NCBI GenBank assembly: GCA_011772495.1
Contig: WVZL01000040.1
Coordinates: forward strand, 24,003 to 88,002
DNA: 64,000 bases
Reading direction: 5' to 3'
From: Candidatus Aminicenantota bacterium
GTDB taxonomy: Bacteria; Acidobacteriota; Aminicenantia; Aminicenantales; Aminicenantaceae
Shown here one piece after another: positions 36,468 through 45,044 of this stretch (positions are counted from its first letter, which is position 1; each line of letters begins with the position of its first letter). A model generated the notes under the pieces. That model saw nothing but the letters and a program-made list of their open reading frames with translations, was not told where the DNA came from and did not search any database. The translations under genes and the position numbers were made by a program.

Positions 36468-38996
36468 ATGAAATGCCCTGAATGCCAATCTGAGAATCCG
36501 GCTGAGGCGCGGTTTTGCAGCAACTGCGCAGCGCCGCTTCCTCCTTCAGAGAAAGCCCCCTCTCCTCATACAAAAACTCTTCAAGTTCCTAGCAAGGAAC
36601 TAACAAGAGGAACGATCTTTGCCTCCAGGTACGAGATCATAGAAGAGCTAGGAAAGGGCGGCATGGGCAGAGTTTATCGCGTTCTGGACAAGAATGTAGA
36701 AGAAGAGGTGGCTCTGAAGTTCTTGAATGCTGAGATCGCTGCTGACGGAAAAACGATCGAGCGCTTCCGGAACGAGCTGAAACTTGCCCGCAAGGTTATT
36801 CACAAGAATGTCTGTCGGATGTACGACCTCAGTATCGCCGAGGGTACCCACTACATTACCATGGAGTACGTGCTGGGCGAGGATTTAAAGAGCACTATGA
36901 AAAGAGTGGGGCCCCTTGGTGCAGGGAAAGCTGTTTCCATAGCCAAGCAGATAGGGGAAGGTTTGGTTGAAGCCCATAAATTAGGCATTGTTCACCGGGA
37001 CCTGAAACCGCAGAATATCATGATCGATAAGGAAGGAAACGCACGGATCATGGATTTTGGGATAGCCCGCTCTCTAAAGGCCAAGGGTGTCACTGGTGAA
37101 GGAGTGATCATTGGAACGCCCGAGTACATGTCTCCAGAGCAGGCCGAAGGGAAAGAGGTCGACCCGCGATCTGATATCTATTCCTTGGGAGTCATTTTAT
37201 TCGAGATGGTAACGGGTCGGGTGCCGTTTGAAGGAGATACTCCTTTGAGCATCGTCCTGAAGCACAAGACCGAGAAAGTGCAGGATCCCAGAAAACTGAA
37301 TGTCCAGGTGAAAGAAAACCTAAGCCGTTTGATACTGAAATGCATGGAAAAGGGAAAGGAAAACAGATACCAGACTGCGGATGAGTTCCTTCATGATTTA
37401 AGTGGAATCGAGAAAGAAATTCCCTCCACAGAGAAAATCGTTCCGGAGAGAAAGATCAGAGCTAAAGCTCCAAGAAAACTTCCTCAATCTCTTTTAATTC
37501 CTGGAGCCATTCTTATGGCGGCGGCAATCATAGTTGCCGGTTATTTTTTCTTTACCGGAGTCGGCAAAAAAGAAAAACCTGAACCAGAAATAATTCCCGA
37601 AGCAAAATGGAATAATTCAATTGCTGTCCTGCCCTTCAGGGATTTCAGTCCCCAAAAAGACCAGGAATACTTCTGCGATGGGATGACAGATGCCATAATC
37701 GGAAGACTTTCCAGGTTTGAAGAGTTAAAAGTCATCTCTATGACCTCGGTGATGAACTATAAAAATCCAGATCGAGATATCAAAAATATAGGTCAGGAGT
37801 TGGATGTCCGTACCATTCTTGAAGGAAGCATACAGAGAGAAGATAACCGAATTAGGGTTAATGCTCAATTGATCAATGTCGAAGATGATTCGCATCTCTG
37901 GTCAGATACTTATGATCGAGAACTGGAGAGTGTTTTCGATATCCAGGATGACATATCAAAATCTATTTCTGAGGCGTTGAAAGTAAAACTTAACAGCGGT
38001 CAACAAAAAAAAGCTGAGAAAGATCGACCGCTGAATTTGGAGGCCTATGAATATTACATGAAGGGGATGCACTTTATTAAGAGCAAATTCGTCATTACTT
38101 TCCAGGAGGAAGACTTCCAGGCAGGAGTAGAAATGTTTGAAAAGACTGTTGAAATCAACCCCAATTATGCACTGGCCTATTTTGGCTTAGTTTGGGCTTA
38201 TGAGCATCATTTCCATGTGACCGGCTCCAAGGAAGACTCTGATATGGTGCAAAAGATGTGCGAAAAGGCCTATCAGTTAGATCCGAATTCAGCCCTAATT
38301 AATGCTATGCTTGGATATTATTATTATGAGTATGAAAAAGAATTTGAAAAGTCTTTTCAATTTCATAAGAGAGCCTTAGAGACCAATCCAAACATCGGAG
38401 AGGTTAATTTCTTATTAGGAGTTTGTTATCTGTATCATGGATTGTATGAACCAGGCATAAAATATTTATTAAAGGCCATAGAGCTGGATCCATTATATTT
38501 GTGGGCGCCTTATAAAGTAGCAGCCTGTTATATGTCCATGGGAGAGTTTGAAAAAGCCGCTTTTCATTTTGAAAAATACTTTGAGATAGCCCCGCTCGTG
38601 CTCATGTTCCCGGGTCGGCCTATCGGGCTGTATTTTATGATGAAAAAATACGAAAAAGTAGAAGAATTAATCGCCGAGACAGAGAAAGCTCGGCCTGATT
38701 ATCCGGGCATTCCTTATGGCAAAGCCTTATTGCTGGCAGCCAGAGGAGAAAAGGAAAAGGCTCTGGCGCTGTACAAGAATTCAGAAGTCTATTCCCTCCT
38801 GGGAATGAAGGATGAGGCGATTCAGCATCTCCATATGGAGATACGGAAAAGCGCTAAATACCCATATATTTTCTACTATGACCTTCTGAATAATCCTTTT
38901 TATGCTAAGCTGCGCGATGATCCACGCTTCCAAGAGATCGTAAAGAGAGAAAAGAAGCTCTATGAAGAACACTTAGACAGGTATGGCACTTTATAG
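36468..38996 (+). CDS. Ser/Thr protein kinase with zinc ribbon, TolB-like and TPR domains
   Basis: An 842-residue modular protein. Residues 3-20 form a zinc ribbon (Cys3, Cys6, Cys17, Cys20). Residues 55-320 are a Hanks-type kinase with the glycine loop LGKGGMGRVY, Lys84, HRDLKPQN (176-183, catalytic Asp178) and DFG (196-198). A single transmembrane helix lies near 345-365. Then comes a TolB-like N-terminal or adenylate-cyclase-associated domain (SIAVLPFRDFS to about 505), and TPR repeats continue to near the end. The kinase is cytoplasmic and the TPR part probably extracytoplasmic. Its targets are unknown. No strong ribosome site is seen. Confidence 0.9.
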   Translation: MKCPECQSENPAEARFCSNCAAPLPPSEKAPSPHTKTLQVPSKELTRGTIFASRYEIIEELGKGGMGRVYRVLDKNVEEEVALKFLNAEIAADGKTIERFRNELKLARKVIHKNVCRMYDLSIAEGTHYITMEYVLGEDLKSTMKRVGPLGAGKAVSIAKQIGEGLVEAHKLGIVHRDLKPQNIMIDKEGNARIMDFGIARSLKAKGVTGEGVIIGTPEYMSPEQAEGKEVDPRSDIYSLGVILFEMVTGRVPFEGDTPLSIVLKHKTEKVQDPRKLNVQVKENLSRLILKCMEKGKENRYQTADEFLHDLSGIEKEIPSTEKIVPERKIRAKAPRKLPQSLLIPGAILMAAAIIVAGYFFFTGVGKKEKPEPEIIPEAKWNNSIAVLPFRDFSPQKDQEYFCDGMTDAIIGRLSRFEELKVISMTSVMNYKNPDRDIKNIGQELDVRTILEGSIQREDNRIRVNAQLINVEDDSHLWSDTYDRELESVFDIQDDISKSISEALKVKLNSGQQKKAEKDRPLNLEAYEYYMKGMHFIKSKFVITFQEEDFQAGVEMFEKTVEINPNYALAYFGLVWAYEHHFHVTGSKEDSDMVQKMCEKAYQLDPNSALINAMLGYYYYEYEKEFEKSFQFHKRALETNPNIGEVNFLLGVCYLYHGLYEPGIKYLLKAIELDPLYLWAPYKVAACYMSMGEFEKAAFHFEKYFEIAPLVLMFPGRPIGLYFMMKKYEKVEELIAETEKARPDYPGIPYGKALLLAARGEKEKALALYKNSEVYSLLGMKDEAIQHLHMEIRKSAKYPYIFYYDLLNNPFYAKLRDDPRFQEIVKREKKLYEEHLDRYGTL

Positions 38997-39028
38997 TCGC
39001 TTTGTCTCTTTGTAACTCTCAAATTATG

Positions 39029-39050
39029 AATATTTCCCTAAGGAAATATT
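39029..39050. terminator. Bidirectional terminator between kinase and LuxR genes
   Basis: AATATTTCC-ctaa-GGAAATATT is a perfect nine-pair hairpin between two convergent genes, with T-rich sequence on the plus-strand 3' side. It is AT-rich but well placed. Confidence 0.55.
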
Positions 39051-39077
39051 TCTTCTTATAAATGTTAAGAGTCGAGA

Positions 39078-40043
39078 TTATTCCGACCTTTCACTCTGTA
39101 AATACTTCCGAATGAGATTGTTAATCTGAAGCCGGTTTCGAACACCCAGCTTTTGATAGATATTATAAATGTGATTTTTGACAGTATGGAGAGAAATGAA
39201 AAGTTCTTTCATTATTTCGTTATTGCTTTTTCCTTTGAGCATAAGGAGAATAATTTCCTGTTCCCGTTTTGAAATATCACGTTTTGAGAAAAAGCCTTGC
39301 AATTCAGCCTCAAAATCAGGTTGGACCAAAGGTTCCAGGTAATATTTATTCAAGAAGAAGCGAAGGTAGAGAAGAGGAGGAAGGTTTAAGGTAAAATACA
39401 AGAATACCATGATTAAAGCTTTAAAAGGACCAAAATAAGGAAGGACGAATTTCGAGGTTACGGTGAAAGTGAAGCCAAAACAAAGCAAATAAATGAGTCC
39501 GAAGTTTTTTACTGCTTTCCTTTGGTTCATATCCGTTAAATCTCTGCTTTTCACTAGGATGTACAAAGCAATCAAGAAGAAGCCGATCATTGAGGCCAGG
39601 TTGATGCTTTGATAAAAGTAACGCAATAGACGGTCATCGTTGGTGTCAAAATAATTCTTAGTGAGAAGCACCTGTCCTAGAAAAACCGCTGCCCAGAAGC
39701 CAAAGTAGAATTTATTAAAAGTCGGCAGATTTTCCTTCCCCAGAAGGCCTCTCATCAAATACAAAAGAAGATAGATCGAAAAAACCACAAAAGGAAAATT
39801 CATAAAACCAAACAAATAATTCACCAGCATTCTAGTCTGTTGGGGCTGTCCGCTAAGTGCTGTTATAGCTAGATATCTCCCTATGAGATTAAAGAAACCC
39901 AAGATGTAAAAGGAGATGAGGAAGTATAAATATATGGATAGATATTTGAGCTTGTACTTCTTGGACATTTCATAAGACATATAAATTGTGAAGAAACCGA
40001 TTGATACAGAAAAGATGTAAAGGGCAATGGAAAGATAATTCAT
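39078..40043 (-). CDS. Membrane-bound LuxR-type transcriptional regulator
   Basis: A 321-residue protein with about seven hydrophobic helices (residues 1-240) followed by a LuxR/FixJ-type helix-turn-helix (about 255-315: KREQEIILLMLKGKSNNEI and LHTVKNHIYNIYQKLGVRNR). The layout, with an integral membrane sensor fused to a GerE domain, suggests one-component signalling from the membrane. No cognate kinase is needed. Its likely operator is the inverted repeat at 40157-40202, in the divergent promoter region. Confidence 0.85.
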   Translation of the reverse strand: MNYLSIALYIFSVSIGFFTIYMSYEMSKKYKLKYLSIYLYFLISFYILGFFNLIGRYLAITALSGQPQQTRMLVNYLFGFMNFPFVVFSIYLLLYLMRGLLGKENLPTFNKFYFGFWAAVFLGQVLLTKNYFDTNDDRLLRYFYQSINLASMIGFFLIALYILVKSRDLTDMNQRKAVKNFGLIYLLCFGFTFTVTSKFVLPYFGPFKALIMVFLYFTLNLPPLLYLRFFLNKYYLEPLVQPDFEAELQGFFSKRDISKREQEIILLMLKGKSNNEIMKELFISLHTVKNHIYNIYQKLGVRNRLQINNLIRKYLQSERSE

Positions 40044-40156
40044 AAAGTATATTTATACTAAGCTACAATATAAAAGTAAAATCGGAGTGATAGATCTAGT
40101 TACGATAACTTCTGTATTCATCCTTTCTCATTCTAGTCTAACGTACTGGCTTGCTG

Positions 40157-40202
40157 AATAGGAAAAAAGTCCTAATTTTGGAAATCAAACTTTTTTCCTA
40201 TT
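40157..40202. promoter_or_regulatory. Long perfect inverted repeat between divergent LuxR and membrane protein genes
   Basis: AATAGGAAAAAAGT (40157-40170) and ACTTTTTTCCTATT (40189-40202) are perfect 14-bp inverted copies separated by 18 bp. Half-site centres are 32 bp apart, close to three DNA turns. The location between the regulator and the divergent gene suggests an operator for the LuxR protein; as RNA it would form a hairpin. Confidence 0.5.
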
Positions 40203-40311
40203 GTATATACATAACTACTGCCTTATTTTAAATACATAAGAAAAAATTCTTTTTGGAATTTGAATTGAAGGATTAAACTAAAGAACAGGAAGAGGAAACA
40301 GGAGGCCTCGA

Positions 40312-40740
40312 ATTAAAAAGATAAACTCAGGGCGCCTTGTCCTGGCTGGATTTGTAGCAGGTTTTGCCTTTATCTTTGTAGAGATCATTGTAGAAGGTTT
40401 TATGCATTTTGTATTCAGGATAAGTGAGGCCAAGTTTTACCTTGAGGCATTTGAGATGCGAAAAAGTGGAGTTTTATTCCATATTTTAAATATCGGAATC
40501 CTCTTCGTCATATGCATCTTGATCATGTGGGTCTATGCAGCGATTCGGCCGAGATTCTCCTCTCGTGGAAAAACAGCCATCGTGGCCAGCCTAGTATTCT
40601 GGCTGTTTGCGTTTTTGTTTACGGCCAACCATGTCAATTTGGGCATATTTCCCCCCATAAGCTTTATGGGCATGGCTTTTAACCTCGTCGAGCTTCCGGT
40701 AGCCGTCATTGTAGGATCCGCTGTTTATGGAGAGGGATAG
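40312..40740 (+). CDS. Small four-helix membrane protein with probable ATT start codon
   Basis: A 142-residue membrane protein with about four hydrophobic segments. AGGAGG (40300-40305) is followed at the right spacing by ATT at 40312, giving a start (M)KKINSGRLVLAGFVAGF with a typical basic-then-hydrophobic beginning. No ATG, GTG or TTG is in frame between the upstream stop (40279) and the ATG at 40402, which would cut off the first transmembrane helix and has no ribosome site. The function is unknown. It opens a group of small membrane and secreted genes reaching 41523. Confidence 0.6.
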   Translation: MKKINSGRLVLAGFVAGFAFIFVEIIVEGFMHFVFRISEAKFYLEAFEMRKSGVLFHILNIGILFVICILIMWVYAAIRPRFSSRGKTAIVASLVFWLFAFLFTANHVNLGIFPPISFMGMAFNLVELPVAVIVGSAVYGEG

Positions 40741-40908
40741 GAGAGCAGGTTCAATCGATGTCAAATCACAAAATGTCCGGAATAAATATACTGTTCACTT
40801 CTGGACACCATTTGTTTTCTTTCCGGACAATTTTTTTGAATTTCAGTACAGCACACCCCATATATTTTGCTGGCACATTTATTGCTAGAAGAATAATAGG
40901 AGCAGGAG

Positions 40909-41062
40909 ATGACTGTATTTAAAAAAATATTCATCGCTTTAATAGTCCTCTTCGTGATTTTATTAGTGTTTTTCTCCTAGATCTAGGGCGGAGAAATTCA
41001 CGGTAAATCACTTCAGAGAAATCTCCATTTCCATAAAAAACTTTGCCGCTCAGCTGCAATAG
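40909..41062 (+). pseudogene. Small membrane protein, apparently frameshifted
   Basis: GGAGCAGGAG precedes ATG at 40909, which encodes 23 residues (a basic start and one hydrophobic helix ending LLVFFS) and stops at 40980. Deleting one T from the T5 run at 40969-40973 continues the frame for about 30 more residues (SPRSRAEKFTVNHFREISIS and on) to a TAG at 41060-41062, 17 bp before the next gene's start. The continuous version would be a one-helix protein of about 52 residues. It could instead be a genuine 23-residue membrane peptide. Confidence 0.45.
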
Positions 41063-41079
41063 AATTAAGGAGGAACACA

Positions 41080-41523
41080 ATGAAAAAAACTGCCGTGTTG
41101 GTGTTTTTATTAATCTTCTTGATTGCTCTCTTGTTCGCATCGAATAAGGCTAATCTTGAAGCCGAAAAAGCCGCCATCGAGCAGGCTGCTCTGGATTATA
41201 TTGAAGGCTGGTATGAAGGAAATGCTGAACGGATGGAACGGGCGCTTCATCCAGATTTGACCAAAAGAGGAGTGCAAGTGCTCCCCCAAACCAGCAGAAC
41301 CTTACTCAGCTATGCCAGTGCCTCGAATATGGTTGAATACACTCGGGCAGGATTGGGAAAAAATCCAGAGAAAAAGCAAAAGATTGAAGTCATTATTCTC
41401 GACGTTTTCAAGAACATGGCTTGTGTCAAAACAGTGTCTCCCGATTATATCGATTACCTGCAAATCGCGAAATACAACGGAGAATGGAAAATCGTGAACG
41501 TGTTGTGGGAGATGAATAAATAA
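41080..41523 (+). CDS. Secreted NTF2-like (lumazine-binding/DUF4440-type) protein
   Basis: A 147-residue protein: signal peptide (1-22), then a cystatin-like NTF2 fold with the pattern AALDYIEGWYEGNAERMERALHPDL, a central helix and strands ending QIAKYNGEWKIVNVLWEM. Such domains bind small ligands or act as mild catalysts; the specific function is unknown. The AAGGAGGAACAC ribosome site is strong. Confidence 0.78.
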   Translation: MKKTAVLVFLLIFLIALLFASNKANLEAEKAAIEQAALDYIEGWYEGNAERMERALHPDLTKRGVQVLPQTSRTLLSYASASNMVEYTRAGLGKNPEKKQKIEVIILDVFKNMACVKTVSPDYIDYLQIAKYNGEWKIVNVLWEMNK

Positions 41524-41633
41524 TTCAAACATTCTGGAAAATTCATTTCGGTCGCCTTCCCCAAAACAGGAAGATAGGGTAAGGCGATAATAAATTCTTC
41601 CAGTATTTTTTTCTTTTCAAAAATCGATCTCAA

Positions 41634-41902
41634 GTGGCTAAAGGAAAGAGGTCTGCAAATATAATTAAGCTTTTTATGAAGCTTGCAGCAAAGAGTGGCA
41701 TGGTTATTGCACCTAGGGATGCCCAGGAATGATTTTAGCTCATGTTGTAAAGGCTCTAGGAGTCGAAGAAAAACAGCATCAAAAAAGTTTACAAAATTTG
41801 TTAAATTTGTTTACATCTTATGCTGGCCTCAATTTATTATCTCGAGATACTCCCAATCAAGAGAGGGAAAGAAAAATCAGGCCACGATTTAGACCTGATT
41901 GA
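41634..41902 (+). other. Two short overlapping ORFs in a 417-bp gap
   Basis: GTG at 41634 opens a 32-residue frame (AKGKRSANIIKLFMKLAAKSG then MVIAPRDAQE) that ends TGA at 41730-41732. An ATG at 41729 overlaps it (ATGA) and gives a 57-residue frame beginning MILAHVVKALGVEEKQHQKS. Both translate into protein-like sequence, but neither has a good ribosome site. They may be the remains of one frameshifted small gene. The gap also holds a hairpin AAGCTT-tttatg-AAGCTT near 41667. Nothing else is recognised. Confidence 0.25.
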
Positions 41903-41940
41903 AAGAATTAGAATAAACGAGAAAAAGGAGAAGAAAAGGA

Positions 41941-43836
41941 ATGAAGAAAAAAAGATCAGATATATTGAGGATTATTTTTCTATTTTTCTTCTTGCTTATC
42001 GCGATTTCAATAACCTCAAGTGCCCAGGATGAAGTCATCGATTTTGAATCTGAACGTTGGGTGAAAGTGGATGCTGAAGTTGTGGACCATATGGGAAGAC
42101 AGTCTCTGATGGGGATTGCTTATTTGAAAGACGTGGAATTTGAAAATGGCATCATCGAAGTTGATATTGCTGTCGATGGAAGGAGGTCATATCCTGGAAT
42201 TAACTTCCGCATCCAATCATTGGAAAATCATGAACGCTTTTACATACGTCCCCATAGGTCTCCTTTATATCCAGACGCGCTTCAATATATGCCTGTATTT
42301 AACGGAGTAGGTTGTTGGCAGTTGTATAACGGAGAAGGCTATACTGCCGGGACAAACATTCTCACCAACGAGTGGATACACCTGAAAATGGAAATTTCAG
42401 GGCGACAAGCGCGGGTGTATCTAGGCGATACCGAACAACCTGCTTTAGTTATAAATGATCTGAAGCACGGAGTGAGCAAAGGTGGAATCGGCTTACATGG
42501 TCCCAAGGACAGAACAGCCTTTTTTTCGAATTTCAAATACAGGATTGATAACACTTTAAAATTTGATCCACCTCATGAGATTGAAACACCACCTGGCATG
42601 ATAACAGAATGGCAATTGTCTCAAGCATTTGATGCCACTCAGATAAATACGGAGCATTATCCAACTCAAGAAGAATTGGATGAGGCAAGATGGCAAAAAG
42701 TGAGTACTGAGCCATCCGGAATGGCTAATATTTCGCGTTATGTTAAATTCAGCAGAACTCATCCTGAGTTCATAATGGCTAAAGCAACAATATCTTCTAA
42801 CAGGGATCAAATGAAGAAGTTCTTTTTTGGTTATAGTGATGCGATAAGTATTTTCCTTAATGGAGAGATTCTCTTTATCGGGAATAGTGCCTATCGCTCC
42901 AGGGATCCTTCCTTTCTGGGAATCATCGGATTATATGATGCTGTCCACTTGCCTCTGAAGAAAGGCGAAAATGAACTGCTTCTTTTGATTACAGAATCTT
43001 TTGGAGGATGGGGATTCATGTTCCGGGATGGGACCGCTGTTTTCCATCATGAAAATGTCAAGAAAGCTTGGGATACAGCAAAGGCGCTCAGGATGCCAGA
43101 GTCTGCCGCGTATGATCCTGTTCGAGACGTTATCTATGTTTCAAATTATGACGGATACAACAGGAGCAGAAAGGAAGGCAAACAGTTTATTTCCAAAGTT
43201 GCCATGAATGGGAAAATCGAAGAATTGAGATGGGTCGAAGGTATGTTCAATCCAACAGGACTGGCGATTTTTCAAGATAGACTCTATGCAGCAGAGATAA
43301 GGAATCTAGTGGAAATCGACATTAACTCGGGCCAAATAGTGAACAGGTATCCAGCTCCGGGGTCGATTTTTTTAAATGATACAGCCGTTGACAAATCAGG
43401 AAACGTCTATATTTCCGATTCAGCCAAACATGTGATCTATAAATATTCTGATGGCATTGTTGAAGAGTGGTTAAAAGGTGAGGAAATAAGAAATCCCAAT
43501 GGCCTTCATGTCCATATGAATCATTTGATCATAGGTAATAACGGCGACGGTTGTCTGAAATCTGTTGATCTCGCTGACAAAAAAATAACAACTCTGGTCA
43601 AATTAGGGCCAGGTATCATCGATGGCATCAAGACTGATAAAGATGGCAATTTTCTTGTTTCCCATTGGCACGGGAAGCTCTACCGTATTACCCAAGAGGG
43701 AAAGATAACCAAGCTTTTAGATACCACTGCTCCTGAAATTAATGAAGCCGATTTTGAATATATACCTGAAAAAAATCTATTCATCATACCCACCTTTTTT
43801 GACAACAGGATTGTGGCTTACAAGATAACAGAATAA
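41941..43836 (+). CDS. Secreted multidomain protein: LamG/DUF1080-like, beta-sandwich and six-bladed propeller
   Basis: A 631-residue protein with a signal peptide (1-28, cleaved after SSAQ). Residues 30-205 resemble a concanavalin/LamG-like domain (VIDFESERWVKVDAEVV ... GGIGLHGPKDRTAFFSNFKY). Residues 225-360 form a jelly-roll-like sandwich (ISIFLNGEILFIGNS). Residues 375-631 form an SMP-30/NHL-type propeller with repeated 'G-N-V/F-x-I/V-S-D/H' blades. It probably binds or processes a carbohydrate or lactone outside the cell; no catalytic set was identified. AAAAAGGAG lies before the ATG. Confidence 0.7.
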   Translation: MKKKRSDILRIIFLFFFLLIAISITSSAQDEVIDFESERWVKVDAEVVDHMGRQSLMGIAYLKDVEFENGIIEVDIAVDGRRSYPGINFRIQSLENHERFYIRPHRSPLYPDALQYMPVFNGVGCWQLYNGEGYTAGTNILTNEWIHLKMEISGRQARVYLGDTEQPALVINDLKHGVSKGGIGLHGPKDRTAFFSNFKYRIDNTLKFDPPHEIETPPGMITEWQLSQAFDATQINTEHYPTQEELDEARWQKVSTEPSGMANISRYVKFSRTHPEFIMAKATISSNRDQMKKFFFGYSDAISIFLNGEILFIGNSAYRSRDPSFLGIIGLYDAVHLPLKKGENELLLLITESFGGWGFMFRDGTAVFHHENVKKAWDTAKALRMPESAAYDPVRDVIYVSNYDGYNRSRKEGKQFISKVAMNGKIEELRWVEGMFNPTGLAIFQDRLYAAEIRNLVEIDINSGQIVNRYPAPGSIFLNDTAVDKSGNVYISDSAKHVIYKYSDGIVEEWLKGEEIRNPNGLHVHMNHLIIGNNGDGCLKSVDLADKKITTLVKLGPGIIDGIKTDKDGNFLVSHWHGKLYRITQEGKITKLLDTTAPEINEADFEYIPEKNLFIIPTFFDNRIVAYKITE

Positions 43837-43979
43837 TGAATCATAATCTATTGAAAAGCAAAAACTCTGAAGTCAAAATCTTGTTTATTGTGACTGGGGA
43901 AAAAAGAAGAGTAAGAATTAAACTTAGATAAAAATGGAACTGATTATGAAAAAAATCTAGCACTCAGAAGGAGACCAAT

Positions 43980-44312
43980 ATGAAAATCATAGATGTTCCT
44001 TTCAGTACAACGGATTGGGATAAAGTAGAACCTACAGAACACAAAGGCGAGACCGGAACCTCTTTCTGGAGAGTCTTTGAGGCTGGGAATATTCGGGTGC
44101 GCCTGGTTGAATATTTACCAGGATTTAAATCTGACCACTGGTGTGCTCGAGGTCATGTCTTGTTGGTTTTAGAGGGAGAACTGGTCATTAAGCTTAAGGA
44201 TGGTAGAGAAATCATTCTAAATCCCAAGACGAGTTTTCAAATTGGAGATGATGAAGCTAATCCCCATTTCGCTTACACTGAAAAAGGCGCCAAGGTATTC
44301 ATCGTGGATTAG
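43980..44312 (+). CDS. DHCW-motif-type cupin-fold protein
   Basis: A 110-residue single-domain cupin. The segment KSDHWCARGHVLLVLEGELVI matches the family named for the DHCW motif, with the order here DHWC. It includes a possible metal-binding set (Asp-His...His...Glu) and a second cupin strand near FQIGDDEANPHFAYT. Its reaction is unknown. AGAAGGAG precedes the ATG. The next gene is 73 bp away on the same strand. Confidence 0.8.
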   Translation: MKIIDVPFSTTDWDKVEPTEHKGETGTSFWRVFEAGNIRVRLVEYLPGFKSDHWCARGHVLLVLEGELVIKLKDGREIILNPKTSFQIGDDEANPHFAYTEKGAKVFIVD

Positions 44313-44384
44313 GAAAAATAGATATTAAAGAATCTTAAAGAGGTAAAATAACAAGAAACTTGGCAAGAAAAGGAAAAGAAGCTC

Positions 44385-44984
44385 ATGAAACAATTTCAGA
44401 AACTACTTTCAATTATTTTCTGTTTGACGTGTCTATTTTTGAATGTCTGTGTTGCCCAGAGTAGTCGCGATGCTTTGATTCAGCCAGAAAAGGTCATGGA
44501 CGCCATCGGTGTCAAACCTGGAATGGTTATCGGAGAGGGCGGCGCCGGAGAAGGATATTTCACTTTCAAGTTATCTCGCAGGGTTGGCGAGACAGGAAGA
44601 GTTTATGCCAATGATATAGTCGAGAGGGTCCTTGGAGTCATCGAGAGACGCTGTGAAAGAGAGGGCATTGCCAACATCACGACCATACTCGGCGAGGTTG
44701 ACGATCCTCTTTTCCCAGAGGGAGAATTGGACATGGTCATCATGGTCGTTGCTTTTCACGACTTTGAAGAGCCTGTTGCCTGGTTGGAAAACGTGAAGCC
44801 CAGTATGAAGCCTGAGTCAACTCTGGTGATCATCGAGAGAGACCCTGATAAATCGGGCAGAGGTTGGAATCATTTTATATCCAAAGAAGAGATTTTGAAC
44901 ACGGTAGAAAAAGCTGATTATAAACTCGTAAAAATAGAAACGTTCCTGTCTGTTCATAACGTTTATATTTTTCGCCTAAAATAG
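44385..44984 (+). CDS. Exported class I SAM-dependent methyltransferase-like protein
   Basis: A 199-residue protein with a clear signal peptide (KQFQKLLSIIFCLTCLFLNV ending VAQSS). The rest is a Rossmann methyltransferase: motif I GMVIGEGGAGEGYFTFKLSRR, GRVYANDI at the acidic strand-2 end, then ELDMVIMVVAFHDFEEP. The canonical motif I E/D-x-G-x-G-x-G is present in altered form (GEGGAGEGY). A periplasmic methyltransferase is odd because SAM is cytoplasmic. It could be a non-catalytic or cofactor-binding derivative, or the leader could anchor it facing inward. Confidence 0.72.
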   Translation: MKQFQKLLSIIFCLTCLFLNVCVAQSSRDALIQPEKVMDAIGVKPGMVIGEGGAGEGYFTFKLSRRVGETGRVYANDIVERVLGVIERRCEREGIANITTILGEVDDPLFPEGELDMVIMVVAFHDFEEPVAWLENVKPSMKPESTLVIIERDPDKSGRGWNHFISKEEILNTVEKADYKLVKIETFLSVHNVYIFRLK

Positions 44985-45044
44985 GTAGAAAACTCAACCT
45001 GATATCTAGTAAACTAAATAGATTCATACAGCCCTTAAGAAAAA

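Noticed and set aside
41820-42032. A 70-residue Lys/Arg/Glu-rich frame overlapping the start of the secreted propeller gene
   Set aside because: It overlaps the strong ribosome site and signal peptide of the real gene, and its composition reflects the A-rich leader.
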